From: Acholeplasmatales bacterium
GTDB lineage: Bacteria > Bacillota_I > Bacilli_A > Izemoplasmatales > Hujiaoplasmataceae
Assembly: GCA_003477305.1 (NCBI GenBank)
Contig: DMTN01000032.1
Coordinates: forward strand, 1-12,379
Length of the DNA stretch: 12,379 nucleotides
Reading direction: 5' to 3'
Shown: positions 1 through 7,179 of the stretch, piece by piece
How positions within the stretch are numbered: the stretch's first letter is position 1
How the letters are laid out: every line of letters begins with the position of its first letter
The notes under the pieces: model-generated
Databases searched by the model: none
Seen by the model: the letters and a program-made list of their open reading frames with translations, nothing else
Told to the model about the DNA's origin: nothing
Translations under genes and position numbers: made by a program

Positions 1-49
1 TTGCGTTTACTATGCAAAGGAACACGGGGATTTCTACGGGTGAAAATGG

Positions 50-78
50 TTGCTTTCGGTACTGCTTTTTGATATAAT
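50..78 (+). promoter_or_regulatory. Promoter of tig (-35 TTGCTT, extended -10)
   Basis: A perfect TATAAT lies at 73-78, preceded by TG at 70-71 (extended -10), with TTGCTT at 50-55 and a 17-base spacer. Transcription would start near 85, giving a leader of about 30 bases. The same TTGCTT-17-TGNTATAAT arrangement occurs ahead of rpsO. Bases 1-49 show nothing I can name. Confidence 0.75.
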
Positions 79-114
79 AGACAAGCGATTATGAATCCAA
101 CGGAGGACATACCC

Positions 115-1410
115 ATGCTCATCGACAAGCTCAGCGGATCGAAGGTCCGTTTCGAAATCACCGTCACGAAAGAACTCTTTGAACACGCGCTCGACCACGC
201 GTTTGAGGAAATGAACCAGAAAGTCGAAATCAAAGGCTTCCGCAAGGGCCATGCCCCGCGTACCATCTACGAAGCCAAATACGGCATCGAATCGCTCTAT
301 GAAGAAGCCGTCAACCACGCCATCCAGGACACGTATTACGACGCGATCGTCGAAAACGACCTGAAAGTCGTCGCCCAGCCGAAGATCAACTTCGATTTCA
401 AGAAGGTCAAGCGCGGCGAGGATTTCATCTATGAAGTCGTCGTCGCCGTCAAACCGGACGTCACGCTCGGCCAGTACAAGGGTTTGGAAATCGAACGCGC
501 GTCCGAGACCGCGACCGACATCGAAATCAACGCCGAGATCGAAACCGAACTCGAGAAACACGCCGAAATGATCTTGAAGGAAACGGGCGCGCTCGCCGAT
601 GGCGACACCGCCGTCTTTGATTTCTCCGGATCCGTCGACGGCGTCAAGTTCGACGGCGGCACCGCCGAGAACTACGAGCTGAAGATCGGCTCCGGCCAGT
701 TCATCCCGGGCTTCGAAGCCCAGATGATCGGCATGACCGTCGAAGCAGCCAAGGACCTCAAGGTCACCTTCCCGGAGACCTACCAGGAAAAGACGCTCGC
801 CGGCAAGGAAGCCGTCTTCGCCGTCAAGCTGCATGAGATCAAGCAACGCCTCGTTCCCGCCCTCTCCGAAGACCTGGTGAAGGAACTCGAACTCCCCGGC
901 GTCGAAACGATCGAGCAGTACCGCGACCACATCAAGAGCGGCATCGAACTGCGCAAACGCCAGTCCAATGAAAACGCGCTCGTCGATCAGGTCGTCCGTC
1001 TCGCCACCGACAACGCCACCTTCGAAGTTCCCGAGGAGATGGTATCCGAAGAAGCGGGCCGCATGCAGGAGAATGCCGAACGGCAGATCAAGCAGTACAA
1101 GCTCGACTTCGACACCTATCTGAAGTACATGGGAAAAACCAAGGAAGAATACGAAGCCGGCCTGAAGGCCGAAGCGCTCCGCACCGTCAAGAGCCAGCTC
1201 GTCGTCGAAGCCGTCGGAAAAGCCGAAGGCCTGTTGGCCACCAAGGAAGAAATCGAAGCCAAGTATCTCGAAATCGTCGAACAGTACAAATCCCAGAACG
1301 TGACGATCGAACAGGCGAAGAACGCCATCCCCGAAACCTCCGTCACCGAAGAAGTCGTCTTCCACAAGGCGCTCGATTTCCTCGTCAAAAACGTCGTCTT
1401 CAAAAACTAA
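115..1410 (+). CDS. tig: Trigger factor, ribosome-associated chaperone and peptidyl-prolyl isomerase
   Basis: Trigger factor binds the ribosome at the polypeptide exit and shields nascent chains; its middle domain is an FKBP-type prolyl isomerase. The protein is 431 residues, normal for the family. The N-terminal domain carries the ribosome-docking loop GFRKGHAP at residues 41-48. The FKBP-like domain spans about 160-243 and includes GSGQFIPGFEAQMIG. The rest is the helical C-terminal chaperone domain. I chose ATG 115 over in-frame ATG 91 because GGAGG at 102-106 sits 8 bases before 115, while ATG 91 lies only a few bases from the predicted transcript start and would add eight non-family residues. 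It has its own promoter and a terminator at 1418-1455, so it is probably monocistronic. Lon follows. Identification is secure from motifs and length. Confidence 0.97.
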   Translation: MLIDKLSGSKVRFEITVTKELFEHALDHAFEEMNQKVEIKGFRKGHAPRTIYEAKYGIESLYEEAVNHAIQDTYYDAIVENDLKVVAQPKINFDFKKVKRGEDFIYEVVVAVKPDVTLGQYKGLEIERASETATDIEINAEIETELEKHAEMILKETGALADGDTAVFDFSGSVDGVKFDGGTAENYELKIGSGQFIPGFEAQMIGMTVEAAKDLKVTFPETYQEKTLAGKEAVFAVKLHEIKQRLVPALSEDLVKELELPGVETIEQYRDHIKSGIELRKRQSNENALVDQVVRLATDNATFEVPEEMVSEEAGRMQENAERQIKQYKLDFDTYLKYMGKTKEEYEAGLKAEALRTVKSQLVVEAVGKAEGLLATKEEIEAKYLEIVEQYKSQNVTIEQAKNAIPETSVTEEVVFHKALDFLVKNVVFKN

Positions 1411-1417
1411 CGACCCA

Positions 1418-1455
1418 CCCCGCGCCGGATCCGTTTTCCGGCGACGGGGTTTTTT
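1418..1455 (+). terminator. Rho-independent terminator of tig
   Basis: The arms 1418-1429 and 1437-1449 pair over 12 base pairs with one bulged A (1444) and a 7-base loop, followed by six T (1450-1455). It begins 8 bases after the tig stop. Confidence 0.9.
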
Positions 1456-1488
1456 CTAGAATCCCGGTCCATAACGCGTGCGCGCCGA

Positions 1489-1517
1489 TTGCGGGCGATG
1501 CGGGATTGTGGTATAAT
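1489..1517 (+). promoter_or_regulatory. Promoter of lon (extended -10)
   Basis: TATAAT lies at 1512-1517 with TG at 1509-1510, and TTGCGG at 1489-1494 with a 17-base spacer. I looked for heat-shock operators and saw neither a CIRCE inverted repeat (HrcA) nor a CtsR heptad repeat, so heat control of lon is not visible here. Confidence 0.72.
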
Positions 1518-1564
1518 CAATATATTACGAACAACTATTTTCCACCTGAAAGAGGTGATTCTCC

Positions 1565-3886
1565 ATGTATGACGTCAACCGCATCACCAACGACCGCCTC
1601 CCCGCCGTCCCCGTCCGGGGCGTCGTCTTCCTGCCCAATTCCGACGTCCGCGTCGAAGTCGGACGCGACTTCTCGAAGAACGCCGTCGCCGAAGCCGAAG
1701 CGAACCGCGACGGCCATGTCATCCTGCTGTTCCAGAGCAATCCGGAGATCGTCGAGCCGGAATTCGCCGACTTCATCGAGGTCGGTCTTTTGGCGCGCAT
1801 CTCCGTCAAGATCAAATTGCCCAACGGCAACTACAAAATCAAGTTCGAACCGCTCGCCCGCGTCCAGGTCAACGACCTGATCACGAAAGAACCCTTCTAT
1901 CTGATCGATTTCACGACGATGGTCCTCCGTCCCGAAAACCTCGACGAGGAGCAGGTCCTGCTCAAGATGGTTTCCAAAGAGATCGTCGAGAACGCCCAGT
2001 TTCTGTTCCGCGATTCGAAGAAGATCCTCGACGCCTTGCAAAGCGGGATCACCTCCGACAAACTCTGCGATCTGATCGCCTCGGAACTGCGCATCTCCGA
2101 AAACGAGCGAGCCAAGTACCTTACCACGATCTCGATCAACAAGCGCCTGCAGTTCCTCCTCGAGGACATCGAAAAGGAGAAGAACCTCCAGTCGATCGAA
2201 ACGAAGATCAACGAATCGGTCCGCAAGTCGGCCGACCAGTCGCAAAAGGAATACTATCTGCGCGAGAAGATGCGCGCGATCCAGGAAGAACTCGGCGATT
2301 CCAAGCAGGACGACATCCAGAAACTGCAGGAAGCCATCGACAAGAGCGATATGCCCAAGGAAGTCAAGGAGAAGGCGCAGAAGGAACTGAAGCGCTATGA
2401 ATACCTCTCCCCGAACAGCTCCGAGGCAAACGTCGCCCGCACCTATCTCGAAACCCTCATCTCGATCCCGTGGCAGACCACGACGGCCGACGAAAACGAC
2501 ATCAACGTCGCCATCGACAAGCTCGAGGAAGCCCATTACGGACTCGACAAGGTCAAGGAACGGATCATCGAATACCTTTCCGTGAAGATGCTCACGGGCA
2601 AGAACCCGCAGACGATCCTCTGCCTCTCCGGCCCGCCCGGCGTCGGCAAGACCTCGCTTGCCAAATCGATCGCCAACGCCTTGAACCGCAAGTTCGTCAA
2701 GACCTCGCTCGGCGGCGTCCGCGACGAAGCGGAGATCCGCGGCCATCGCCGCACGTATGTCGGCGCCCTTCCCGGCCGCGTCATCAACGGCATGATCAAA
2801 GCCGGCGTCGCCAATCCGGTGTTTTTGATCGACGAGATCGACAAGCTCGTCGTCGACGAGCGCAACGATCCCTCCAGCGCCCTCCTCGAAGTCCTCGATC
2901 CCGAGCAGAACGAATTCTTCAGCGACCATTACGTCGAAGAGCCGTACAACCTGAGCAACGTCCTCTTCATCGCCACCGCGAACTATCTCGAAAACATCTT
3001 CCCGCCGCTGCGCGACCGCATGGAAATCATCGAGCTGTCGAGCTATACGGAAATCGAGAAATACCACATCGGCCGCAAGTTCCTCGTTTCCAAGCAGATC
3101 GAGCACCACGGCCTCGACGCCTCCAAGCTGACGATCGAGGACGACGCGATCCGGACCATCATCAAGGACTACACCCGCGAAGCGGGCGTCCGTCAGCTCG
3201 AACGGCTGATCGGCTCGATCGTCCGCAAGGCGATCAAGGAGATCCTCGTCGGGAAACTCGACCATGTGACCGTTTCGCCCGACCGGCTTACGAACTACCT
3301 CGGAAAGCCGCTGTATTTCAACAACGTGATCCAGAAGGAAGACATGGTCGGCGTCGTCACCGGCCTCGCCTACACCGAAGCCGGCGGCGACACGCTCGAC
3401 GTCGAAGCCACCTACTATGAAGGCAAGACGCTGATGCTCACGACCGGCAACCTCGGCAACGTGATGAAGGAGTCCGCGCTCGCCGCACTCAGTTACGTCC
3501 GCACCAACGCGAAGAACTACGGGATCGATCCGGCCCTCTTTGAAAAGTCCGACATCCACATCCACGTCCCGGAAGGCGCGATCCCGAAGGACGGCCCGTC
3601 CGCGGGCGTCACGATGGCGACCGCGCTCGTCTCCGCGCTCTCCCGCCGCAAGGTCGACCGCTTTGTCGGAATGACCGGCGAAATCACCCTGAAGGGACGC
3701 GTCCTGCCGATCGGCGGTTTGAAGGAAAAAGCCATTTCCGCCGCCCGCTCCGGCCTCAAGCGGATCATCATCCCGAAAGCGAACGAGCGCGACATCGAGG
3801 AAATCCCCAAGGAAGTCCGCGACGTCCTCGAAATCGGATTCGCCGAAACGATCGACGACGTCCTCGCCTTCGCCCTCAAGAACTGA
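1565..3886 (+). CDS. lon: ATP-dependent Lon protease
   Basis: Lon is a cytoplasmic hexameric AAA+ serine protease that unfolds and degrades damaged and short-lived regulatory proteins. The 773-residue product has the full LonA layout: N-terminal substrate-binding domain (about 1-200), helical linker (about 200-300), AAA+ module with Walker A GPPGVGKT at 356-363 and Walker B FLIDEID at 420-426, and a C-terminal protease domain. The catalytic dyad is visible: Ser679 in KDGPSAG and Lys722 in GGLKEK, the same numbering as E. coli Lon by hand count. ATG 1565 follows AAAGAGGTGAT (1549-1559). No frameshift or missing motif was seen. The stop is TGA, which helps show standard stop usage. In many Bacillota clpX lies between tig and lon; here nothing does. 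A hairpin terminator follows immediately. Confidence 0.98.
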   Translation: MYDVNRITNDRLPAVPVRGVVFLPNSDVRVEVGRDFSKNAVAEAEANRDGHVILLFQSNPEIVEPEFADFIEVGLLARISVKIKLPNGNYKIKFEPLARVQVNDLITKEPFYLIDFTTMVLRPENLDEEQVLLKMVSKEIVENAQFLFRDSKKILDALQSGITSDKLCDLIASELRISENERAKYLTTISINKRLQFLLEDIEKEKNLQSIETKINESVRKSADQSQKEYYLREKMRAIQEELGDSKQDDIQKLQEAIDKSDMPKEVKEKAQKELKRYEYLSPNSSEANVARTYLETLISIPWQTTTADENDINVAIDKLEEAHYGLDKVKERIIEYLSVKMLTGKNPQTILCLSGPPGVGKTSLAKSIANALNRKFVKTSLGGVRDEAEIRGHRRTYVGALPGRVINGMIKAGVANPVFLIDEIDKLVVDERNDPSSALLEVLDPEQNEFFSDHYVEEPYNLSNVLFIATANYLENIFPPLRDRMEIIELSSYTEIEKYHIGRKFLVSKQIEHHGLDASKLTIEDDAIRTIIKDYTREAGVRQLERLIGSIVRKAIKEILVGKLDHVTVSPDRLTNYLGKPLYFNNVIQKEDMVGVVTGLAYTEAGGDTLDVEATYYEGKTLMLTTGNLGNVMKESALAALSYVRTNAKNYGIDPALFEKSDIHIHVPEGAIPKDGPSAGVTMATALVSALSRRKVDRFVGMTGEITLKGRVLPIGGLKEKAISAARSGLKRIIIPKANERDIEEIPKEVRDVLEIGFAETIDDVLAFALKN

Positions 3887-3895
3887 ACCATCCGA

Positions 3896-3923
3896 CCGCC
3901 CGCGTTCACGCGAGCGGTTTTTT
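3896..3923 (+). terminator. Rho-independent terminator of lon
   Basis: The arms 3896-3904 and 3909-3917 form eight pairs and one C-A mismatch around a TTCA loop, followed by six T (3918-3923). The -35 box of the next promoter begins three bases further on, so the two units are packed end to end. Confidence 0.88.
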
Positions 3924-3925
3924 CG

Positions 3926-3954
3926 TTGTCATTTGGATGGGTCTGTCGTATAAT
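3926..3954 (+). promoter_or_regulatory. Promoter of the hydrolase-oxidoreductase-YczE-Nudix operon
   Basis: TTGTCA (3926-3931, five of six consensus bases) is separated by 17 bases from a perfect TATAAT (3949-3954). It is the best -35 match in the window and, unlike the other promoters, lacks the TG extension. The predicted start is near 3961. Confidence 0.82.
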
Positions 3955-3991
3955 AGGAAAGACCATGACAATCCTCCGAAAGGAATCCGAT

Positions 3992-4714
3992 ATGCTCTCC
4001 ACTTTGAACCGCCTCATCGACGGCATCCCCGTCACCGAATATGCATCCACGGAAGCCGGCACGGCGCGCGGCGTCTTCTTCCTCGTCCACGGCCATACCG
4101 GCAACCGCAGCCATCTTGCCGAGCTCGCGACGCGCGTCGCCGAAGCCGGCTGGCTCGCCGTCACGGTCGATGCCTACCTGCACGGCGAACGCCGCGGCGA
4201 ACCGTATTTCTCCGGCGACGGCCGCGCGCATGCGATGGCGATGCCGGAGGTGCTTTTACATACCTGCGCCGATCTGAAACATCTGACCGATACCTTCTAT
4301 GCTGCCTTTGCGCCGCATTTCTTCTACGGCGGCACGAGCATGGGCGGACATATCGCCTTCCAGATGCCGAAATACGTGAAAACCGAAGCGATCATGCCCT
4401 TGATCGGATCGCCCGATATGTACCGCCACTATGCCGTCACGAAGTATCCCCTGGTCGGTCTGAAGGGGATCGAAGCGTTGAAACCCGCGCTCGACCAACT
4501 CGAAATCGGTCCCGACTATACGCCCTACATGGATGTCCGGATCGTGATCGAGATCGGCGCGGACGATCCCGTCGTCGATTATCATTTCGTCGTCGACTTC
4601 CACGACGCGCTGGTCCGCGCCGGACACGAAGACATCATGATCACGCTCTATCCGGTCGGCCACGTCGTGACCGACGAGATGCAGGAAGCGGCGATCATCG
4701 CGCTTTGCGATTGA
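3992..4714 (+). CDS. Alpha/beta hydrolase (YitV / dienelactone-hydrolase-like)
   Basis: This is a predicted cytoplasmic serine hydrolase of 240 residues; the substrate is unknown. The alpha/beta-hydrolase core is clear: HGHTG at 33-37 provides the oxyanion region, and the nucleophile elbow GGTSMGG holds Ser116. Probable triad partners are Asp191 or Asp192 in GADDP and His224 in PVGHVV. No signal peptide is seen. I chose ATG 3992 because GAAAGGA (3978-3984) precedes it by 7 bases. In-frame ATG 3965 lacks a ribosome site, and TTG 3926 lies inside the promoter. The overall pattern recalls B. subtilis YitV-type esterases/peptidases, but that is by memory of the family. It is the first gene of a four-gene operon, with ten bases to the next gene. 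Confidence 0.85.
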   Translation: MLSTLNRLIDGIPVTEYASTEAGTARGVFFLVHGHTGNRSHLAELATRVAEAGWLAVTVDAYLHGERRGEPYFSGDGRAHAMAMPEVLLHTCADLKHLTDTFYAAFAPHFFYGGTSMGGHIAFQMPKYVKTEAIMPLIGSPDMYRHYAVTKYPLVGLKGIEALKPALDQLEIGPDYTPYMDVRIVIEIGADDPVVDYHFVVDFHDALVRAGHEDIMITLYPVGHVVTDEMQEAAIIALCD

Positions 4715-4724
4715 CGGAGGCCGT

Positions 4725-5960
4725 ATGGACCGATTCCAGGAACTGATCGCGGAGGCATCCCGCTGCCTCGATTGCAAGCACAAGCCGTGCGTCGTCGCCT
4801 GCCCCGCCGGAAACGACATCCCCGGTCTCATGAAGGCCCTCAAGAAGGGTGATTTCAGCGGCGCCAAAGCGCTTTGGGACAAGACCTCGAATCTGCCCGA
4901 ACTCTGCGGCGCGCTGTGCCAGCAAGAGGTCATGTGCGAAGGCGCCTGTACCTTGAACAAGGTCAAGAAACCGGTCAAGATCGGTGAAGTCGAACGCGGT
5001 CTCGCGCTCCTTTTCTGGGGTGAAGCCGAACGTCCCGTGAAGACGATCGACCACACCCACCTCGTGATCGGGATGGGTCCCGCCGGTCTCGCCAACGCGA
5101 TCGCCATGGCCCAAATGGGCTATCTCGTCGACGCGGTCGACGCCAATCCGCGGATCGGCGGCGCGATCTGGAATCTCGTCCCGCCGTTTCGGTTCGATGC
5201 GAACGATCTCTCGTCGATCGAAGTCAAGCTCGCCAAGCTCGGCGTGCGCGTCAAATACAATTTCCTCGTCGGCCGCGACGCCGCCCTCGCCGATCTCATC
5301 GATCAGTACGATTCGGTCTTCATCGCGCACGGCCTCGACGTCCCGCAGCTCGTTCCCGGCTTTGCCGGTCCGGACGTATTTTATGCGATCGACCTTTTGA
5401 ACCGGGTCCGCCATTCCCCCGTCGACCTCGACCGCCTGGTCGGGAAGCGGGTCGTCATCGTCGGCCTCGGCAGCGTCGCCTGCGATACCGCGCGGACCAT
5501 CGCCCGGCTCGGCCGCGACGTCCAGATCGTCTACCGTCGCACCCTTTCGGAAGCCCCCGCCAGCCCCAAGGAGATCGCCGAGACGCTCGCCGAAGGCATC
5601 CGGATCGATGTCCTGCTCAATCCGAAAACGTTCAATAACGGCATCCTTGGATGCGAACGGACCGAACTGGTGAAGGATGATCAAGCGCCGCGCGGGCGGA
5701 TCGTTTCCGTTCCCGGATCGAACGTCGAAATCGCCTGCGATACGGTCATCTTCGCAATCGGCCAAGCATCCTCGGACGCCGTCTTCGCAGGGACCGAGAT
5801 CGTCCTTCGTCCGGATCGGTCCCCTTATGCGACGAACGATCCGAACGTGTTCGTCGGCGGCGACCGCGTCATCAAGGAAAAACGGATCGTCGATGCGATG
5901 GTGTCGGGCATCGAAGTCGCCCGCCTGATCTGGGAGGAATGTCGATGCGATTTACGGTAA
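4725..5960 (+). CDS. GltD-like Fe-S flavoprotein, NAD(P)H-dependent oxidoreductase
   Basis: The 411-residue protein has the fold of the glutamate synthase small subunit. An N-terminal dicluster region has Cys14, 17, 22 and 26 (CLDCKHKPC...CP) and Cys61, 65, 71 and 75, matching the two [4Fe-4S] sites of GltD and relatives. An FAD-binding GMGPAGL follows at 116-122. A second Rossmann motif GLGSVACD at 247-254 with VYRRT (269-273) suggests NADPH through the arginine pair. The C-terminal FVGGD at 376-380 is the usual late FAD motif. It is shorter than typical GltD (about 470), and no GltB is in the window. It may therefore feed electrons to another partner, as in NfnB-like or other GltD-family enzymes. 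GGAGG (4716-4720) lies only 4 bases before ATG 4725. The 3' end overlaps the next gene by 16 bases. Confidence 0.85.
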   Translation: MDRFQELIAEASRCLDCKHKPCVVACPAGNDIPGLMKALKKGDFSGAKALWDKTSNLPELCGALCQQEVMCEGACTLNKVKKPVKIGEVERGLALLFWGEAERPVKTIDHTHLVIGMGPAGLANAIAMAQMGYLVDAVDANPRIGGAIWNLVPPFRFDANDLSSIEVKLAKLGVRVKYNFLVGRDAALADLIDQYDSVFIAHGLDVPQLVPGFAGPDVFYAIDLLNRVRHSPVDLDRLVGKRVVIVGLGSVACDTARTIARLGRDVQIVYRRTLSEAPASPKEIAETLAEGIRIDVLLNPKTFNNGILGCERTELVKDDQAPRGRIVSVPGSNVEIACDTVIFAIGQASSDAVFAGTEIVLRPDRSPYATNDPNVFVGGDRVIKEKRIVDAMVSGIEVARLIWEECRCDLR

Positions 5961-6595
5961 GGAAGACGCTCCTCTATGTGTTCGGGCTGCTTTTGCTGGG
6001 ACTGACCGTTTCGCTGATGCTGCGGACGAATCTGGGCATGTCGAGCTGGGACGCCTTCTTCAAGAACCTCCACGACGGCATTCCGCTGCATTACTTCATC
6101 CTAAACTCGATCGCCGCGGCGGTGCTCACGCCGATCGCGTATCTCACGCAAAAGAAGAAGTTCACCTGGTGGGTGCTGTTTCCGATCGCGATCAGTTTTT
6201 TCATCGGTGCGGAAATCGACCTCATTCTCCAATTCGGGTTGATCCCCGATGTCTCGAATGCCGGCTGGATTCTCAATTACGCGTACCTCGCGATCGCGAT
6301 CATCATCTGCGCGATCGGCCTCAACATCATCGCCTGGTGCGACTTTCCGATGCCGGCGCTCGACGAACTCTGCCGATCGCTTTCCGTCCTCTTCAAGACG
6401 AGCCACGGCAACGGCAAACTGCTCGGCGAACTGTTGGCCTTGATCCTTGCGGTGACATCGGGAATGGCGTTTCATTACTGGAGCGTCCATTACAACATCG
6501 GCCTCGCCACCCTCGTCTTCGCGGTCCTGATCGGACCCGTGATCGATCTCATCAAAAAACCCATGCGACGCATCTTGGAGGCGCTGAACCCATGA
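5945..6595 (+). CDS. YczE/YyaS/YitT-like integral membrane protein
   Basis: A 216-residue polytopic membrane protein of unknown function. It has five to six hydrophobic segments at about 7-27, 50-68, 75-98, 108-133, 160-180 and 183-205. The stretch LRTNLGMSSWDAFF after the first segment is the feature I recognise from the YczE family (known form LRANLGMSPWD). A basic patch (KKPMRR) near the C-terminus suggests a cytoplasmic tail. I chose ATG 5945 because GGGAGG (5932-5937) lies 7 bases upstream; in-frame ATG 5939 would leave one base of spacing. It overlaps the preceding gene by 16 bases and the next by 4 (ATGA), which implies translational coupling in the operon. YczE-type proteins have no firmly established transport substrate, so none is assigned. 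Confidence 0.82.
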   Translation: MRFTVRKTLLYVFGLLLLGLTVSLMLRTNLGMSSWDAFFKNLHDGIPLHYFILNSIAAAVLTPIAYLTQKKKFTWWVLFPIAISFFIGAEIDLILQFGLIPDVSNAGWILNYAYLAIAIIICAIGLNIIAWCDFPMPALDELCRSLSVLFKTSHGNGKLLGELLALILAVTSGMAFHYWSVHYNIGLATLVFAVLIGPVIDLIKKPMRRILEALNP

Positions 6596-7068
6596 AAATC
6601 GAAATCTTCGGCGACGGTCTCGAACGCAGCCAGATCAAGGATCAGCCGCGCCGCACGGCCTGTCGCGGCGTCGTCGTCAAAGACGGCAAGATTCTCGTCG
6701 TTCACAGTCCGAAACTCGACATCTATACGCTGCCCGGCGGCGGCCGCGAGGCAAATGAGACGCTTGCGCAGTGCGTCGAACGCGAAGTCGCGGAAGAAAC
6801 CGGCGTCTGCGTCAAGGCCGGTCCGGAAGCCTGCGTCGTCATCGAATACTTCACCGATTCGATCTGGGAGTCGCATTACTTCCCCTGCGCGCCGACCGGC
6901 GAGACGGTCCCCGTTGCGCTCACCGAGGAAGAACGGAAGATGGGCTGCGACGCCGCCTGGTATGACCTTTACGACTTTCTCGCACTGCTCGAATCCTATG
7001 AAAGCACGAATCCCTACGGGGCGAACATCCTCGAGCGCGAGCTCGTCGGTTTGATGAACACGATCTAG
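6592..7068 (+). CDS. Nudix hydrolase
   Basis: This 158-residue protein should cleave a nucleoside-diphosphate-linked compound in the cytoplasm with Mg2+; the substrate cannot be read from the sequence. The Nudix box is complete at 50-72: Gly50, Glu56 and REVAEETGV at 64-72 fit GX5EX7REUXEEXGU. The strand before it (VVVKDGKILVV) and LPGGG are typical. ATG 6592 overlaps the upstream TGA as ATGA, and GGAGG (6577-6581) lies 10 bases before it inside the upstream gene. It is the last gene of the operon and is followed by a strong terminator. Its pairing with an oxidoreductase could mean dinucleotide housekeeping (for example ADP-ribose or NADH derivatives), but that is speculation. Confidence 0.93.
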   Translation: MKIEIFGDGLERSQIKDQPRRTACRGVVVKDGKILVVHSPKLDIYTLPGGGREANETLAQCVEREVAEETGVCVKAGPEACVVIEYFTDSIWESHYFPCAPTGETVPVALTEEERKMGCDAAWYDLYDFLALLESYESTNPYGANILERELVGLMNTI

Positions 7069-7086
7069 CAAAACGAACGCATGCGG

Positions 7087-7122
7087 GAACGGTTTCCGTC
7101 CGACGGAAATCGTTCTTTTTTT
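7087..7122 (+). terminator. Rho-independent terminator of the four-gene operon
   Basis: The arms 7087-7099 and 7103-7115 pair over 13 positions (one G-T) around a CCG loop, followed by seven T (7116-7122). It is the longest uninterrupted stem among the terminators here, and marks the operon end 18 bases after the Nudix stop. Confidence 0.93.
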
Positions 7123-7144
7123 CTTGGCCCGGATGTGCTATAAT
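7116..7144 (+). promoter_or_regulatory. Promoter of the DUF2779 gene (extended -10)
   Basis: TATAAT lies at 7139-7144 with TG at 7136-7137. The position 17 bases upstream falls on the T-run of the previous terminator (TTTTTT, 7116-7121), so the -35 is poor and recognition probably rests on the extended -10. The leader is about 30 bases. Confidence 0.62.
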
Positions 7145-7179
7145 GTGGATGGAAATCGGAAGCAGAAGGAGGAACCGCC

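Noticed and set aside
34..1365. 443-residue open frame antisense to tig
   Set aside because: It mirrors tig codon by codon, its residues are low-complexity runs of F, D, G, L and V, and no ribosome site or family motif is seen. It arises because tig avoids TTA, CTA and TCA codons.
1535..3565. 676-residue open frame antisense to lon
   Set aside because: Same cause as the tig shadow; lon has all its catalytic motifs on the other strand, and the antisense product has no recognisable domain.
3937..4746. Arginine-rich 269-residue frame overlapping the hydrolase on the same strand
   Set aside because: A frame-shifted reading of a GC-rich gene; it has no domain and conflicts with the hydrolase triad and ribosome site.
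4695..5765. 356-residue open frame antisense to the GltD-like gene
   Set aside because: The sense frame carries ordered cysteine, FAD and NADPH motifs; the antisense frame shows none.
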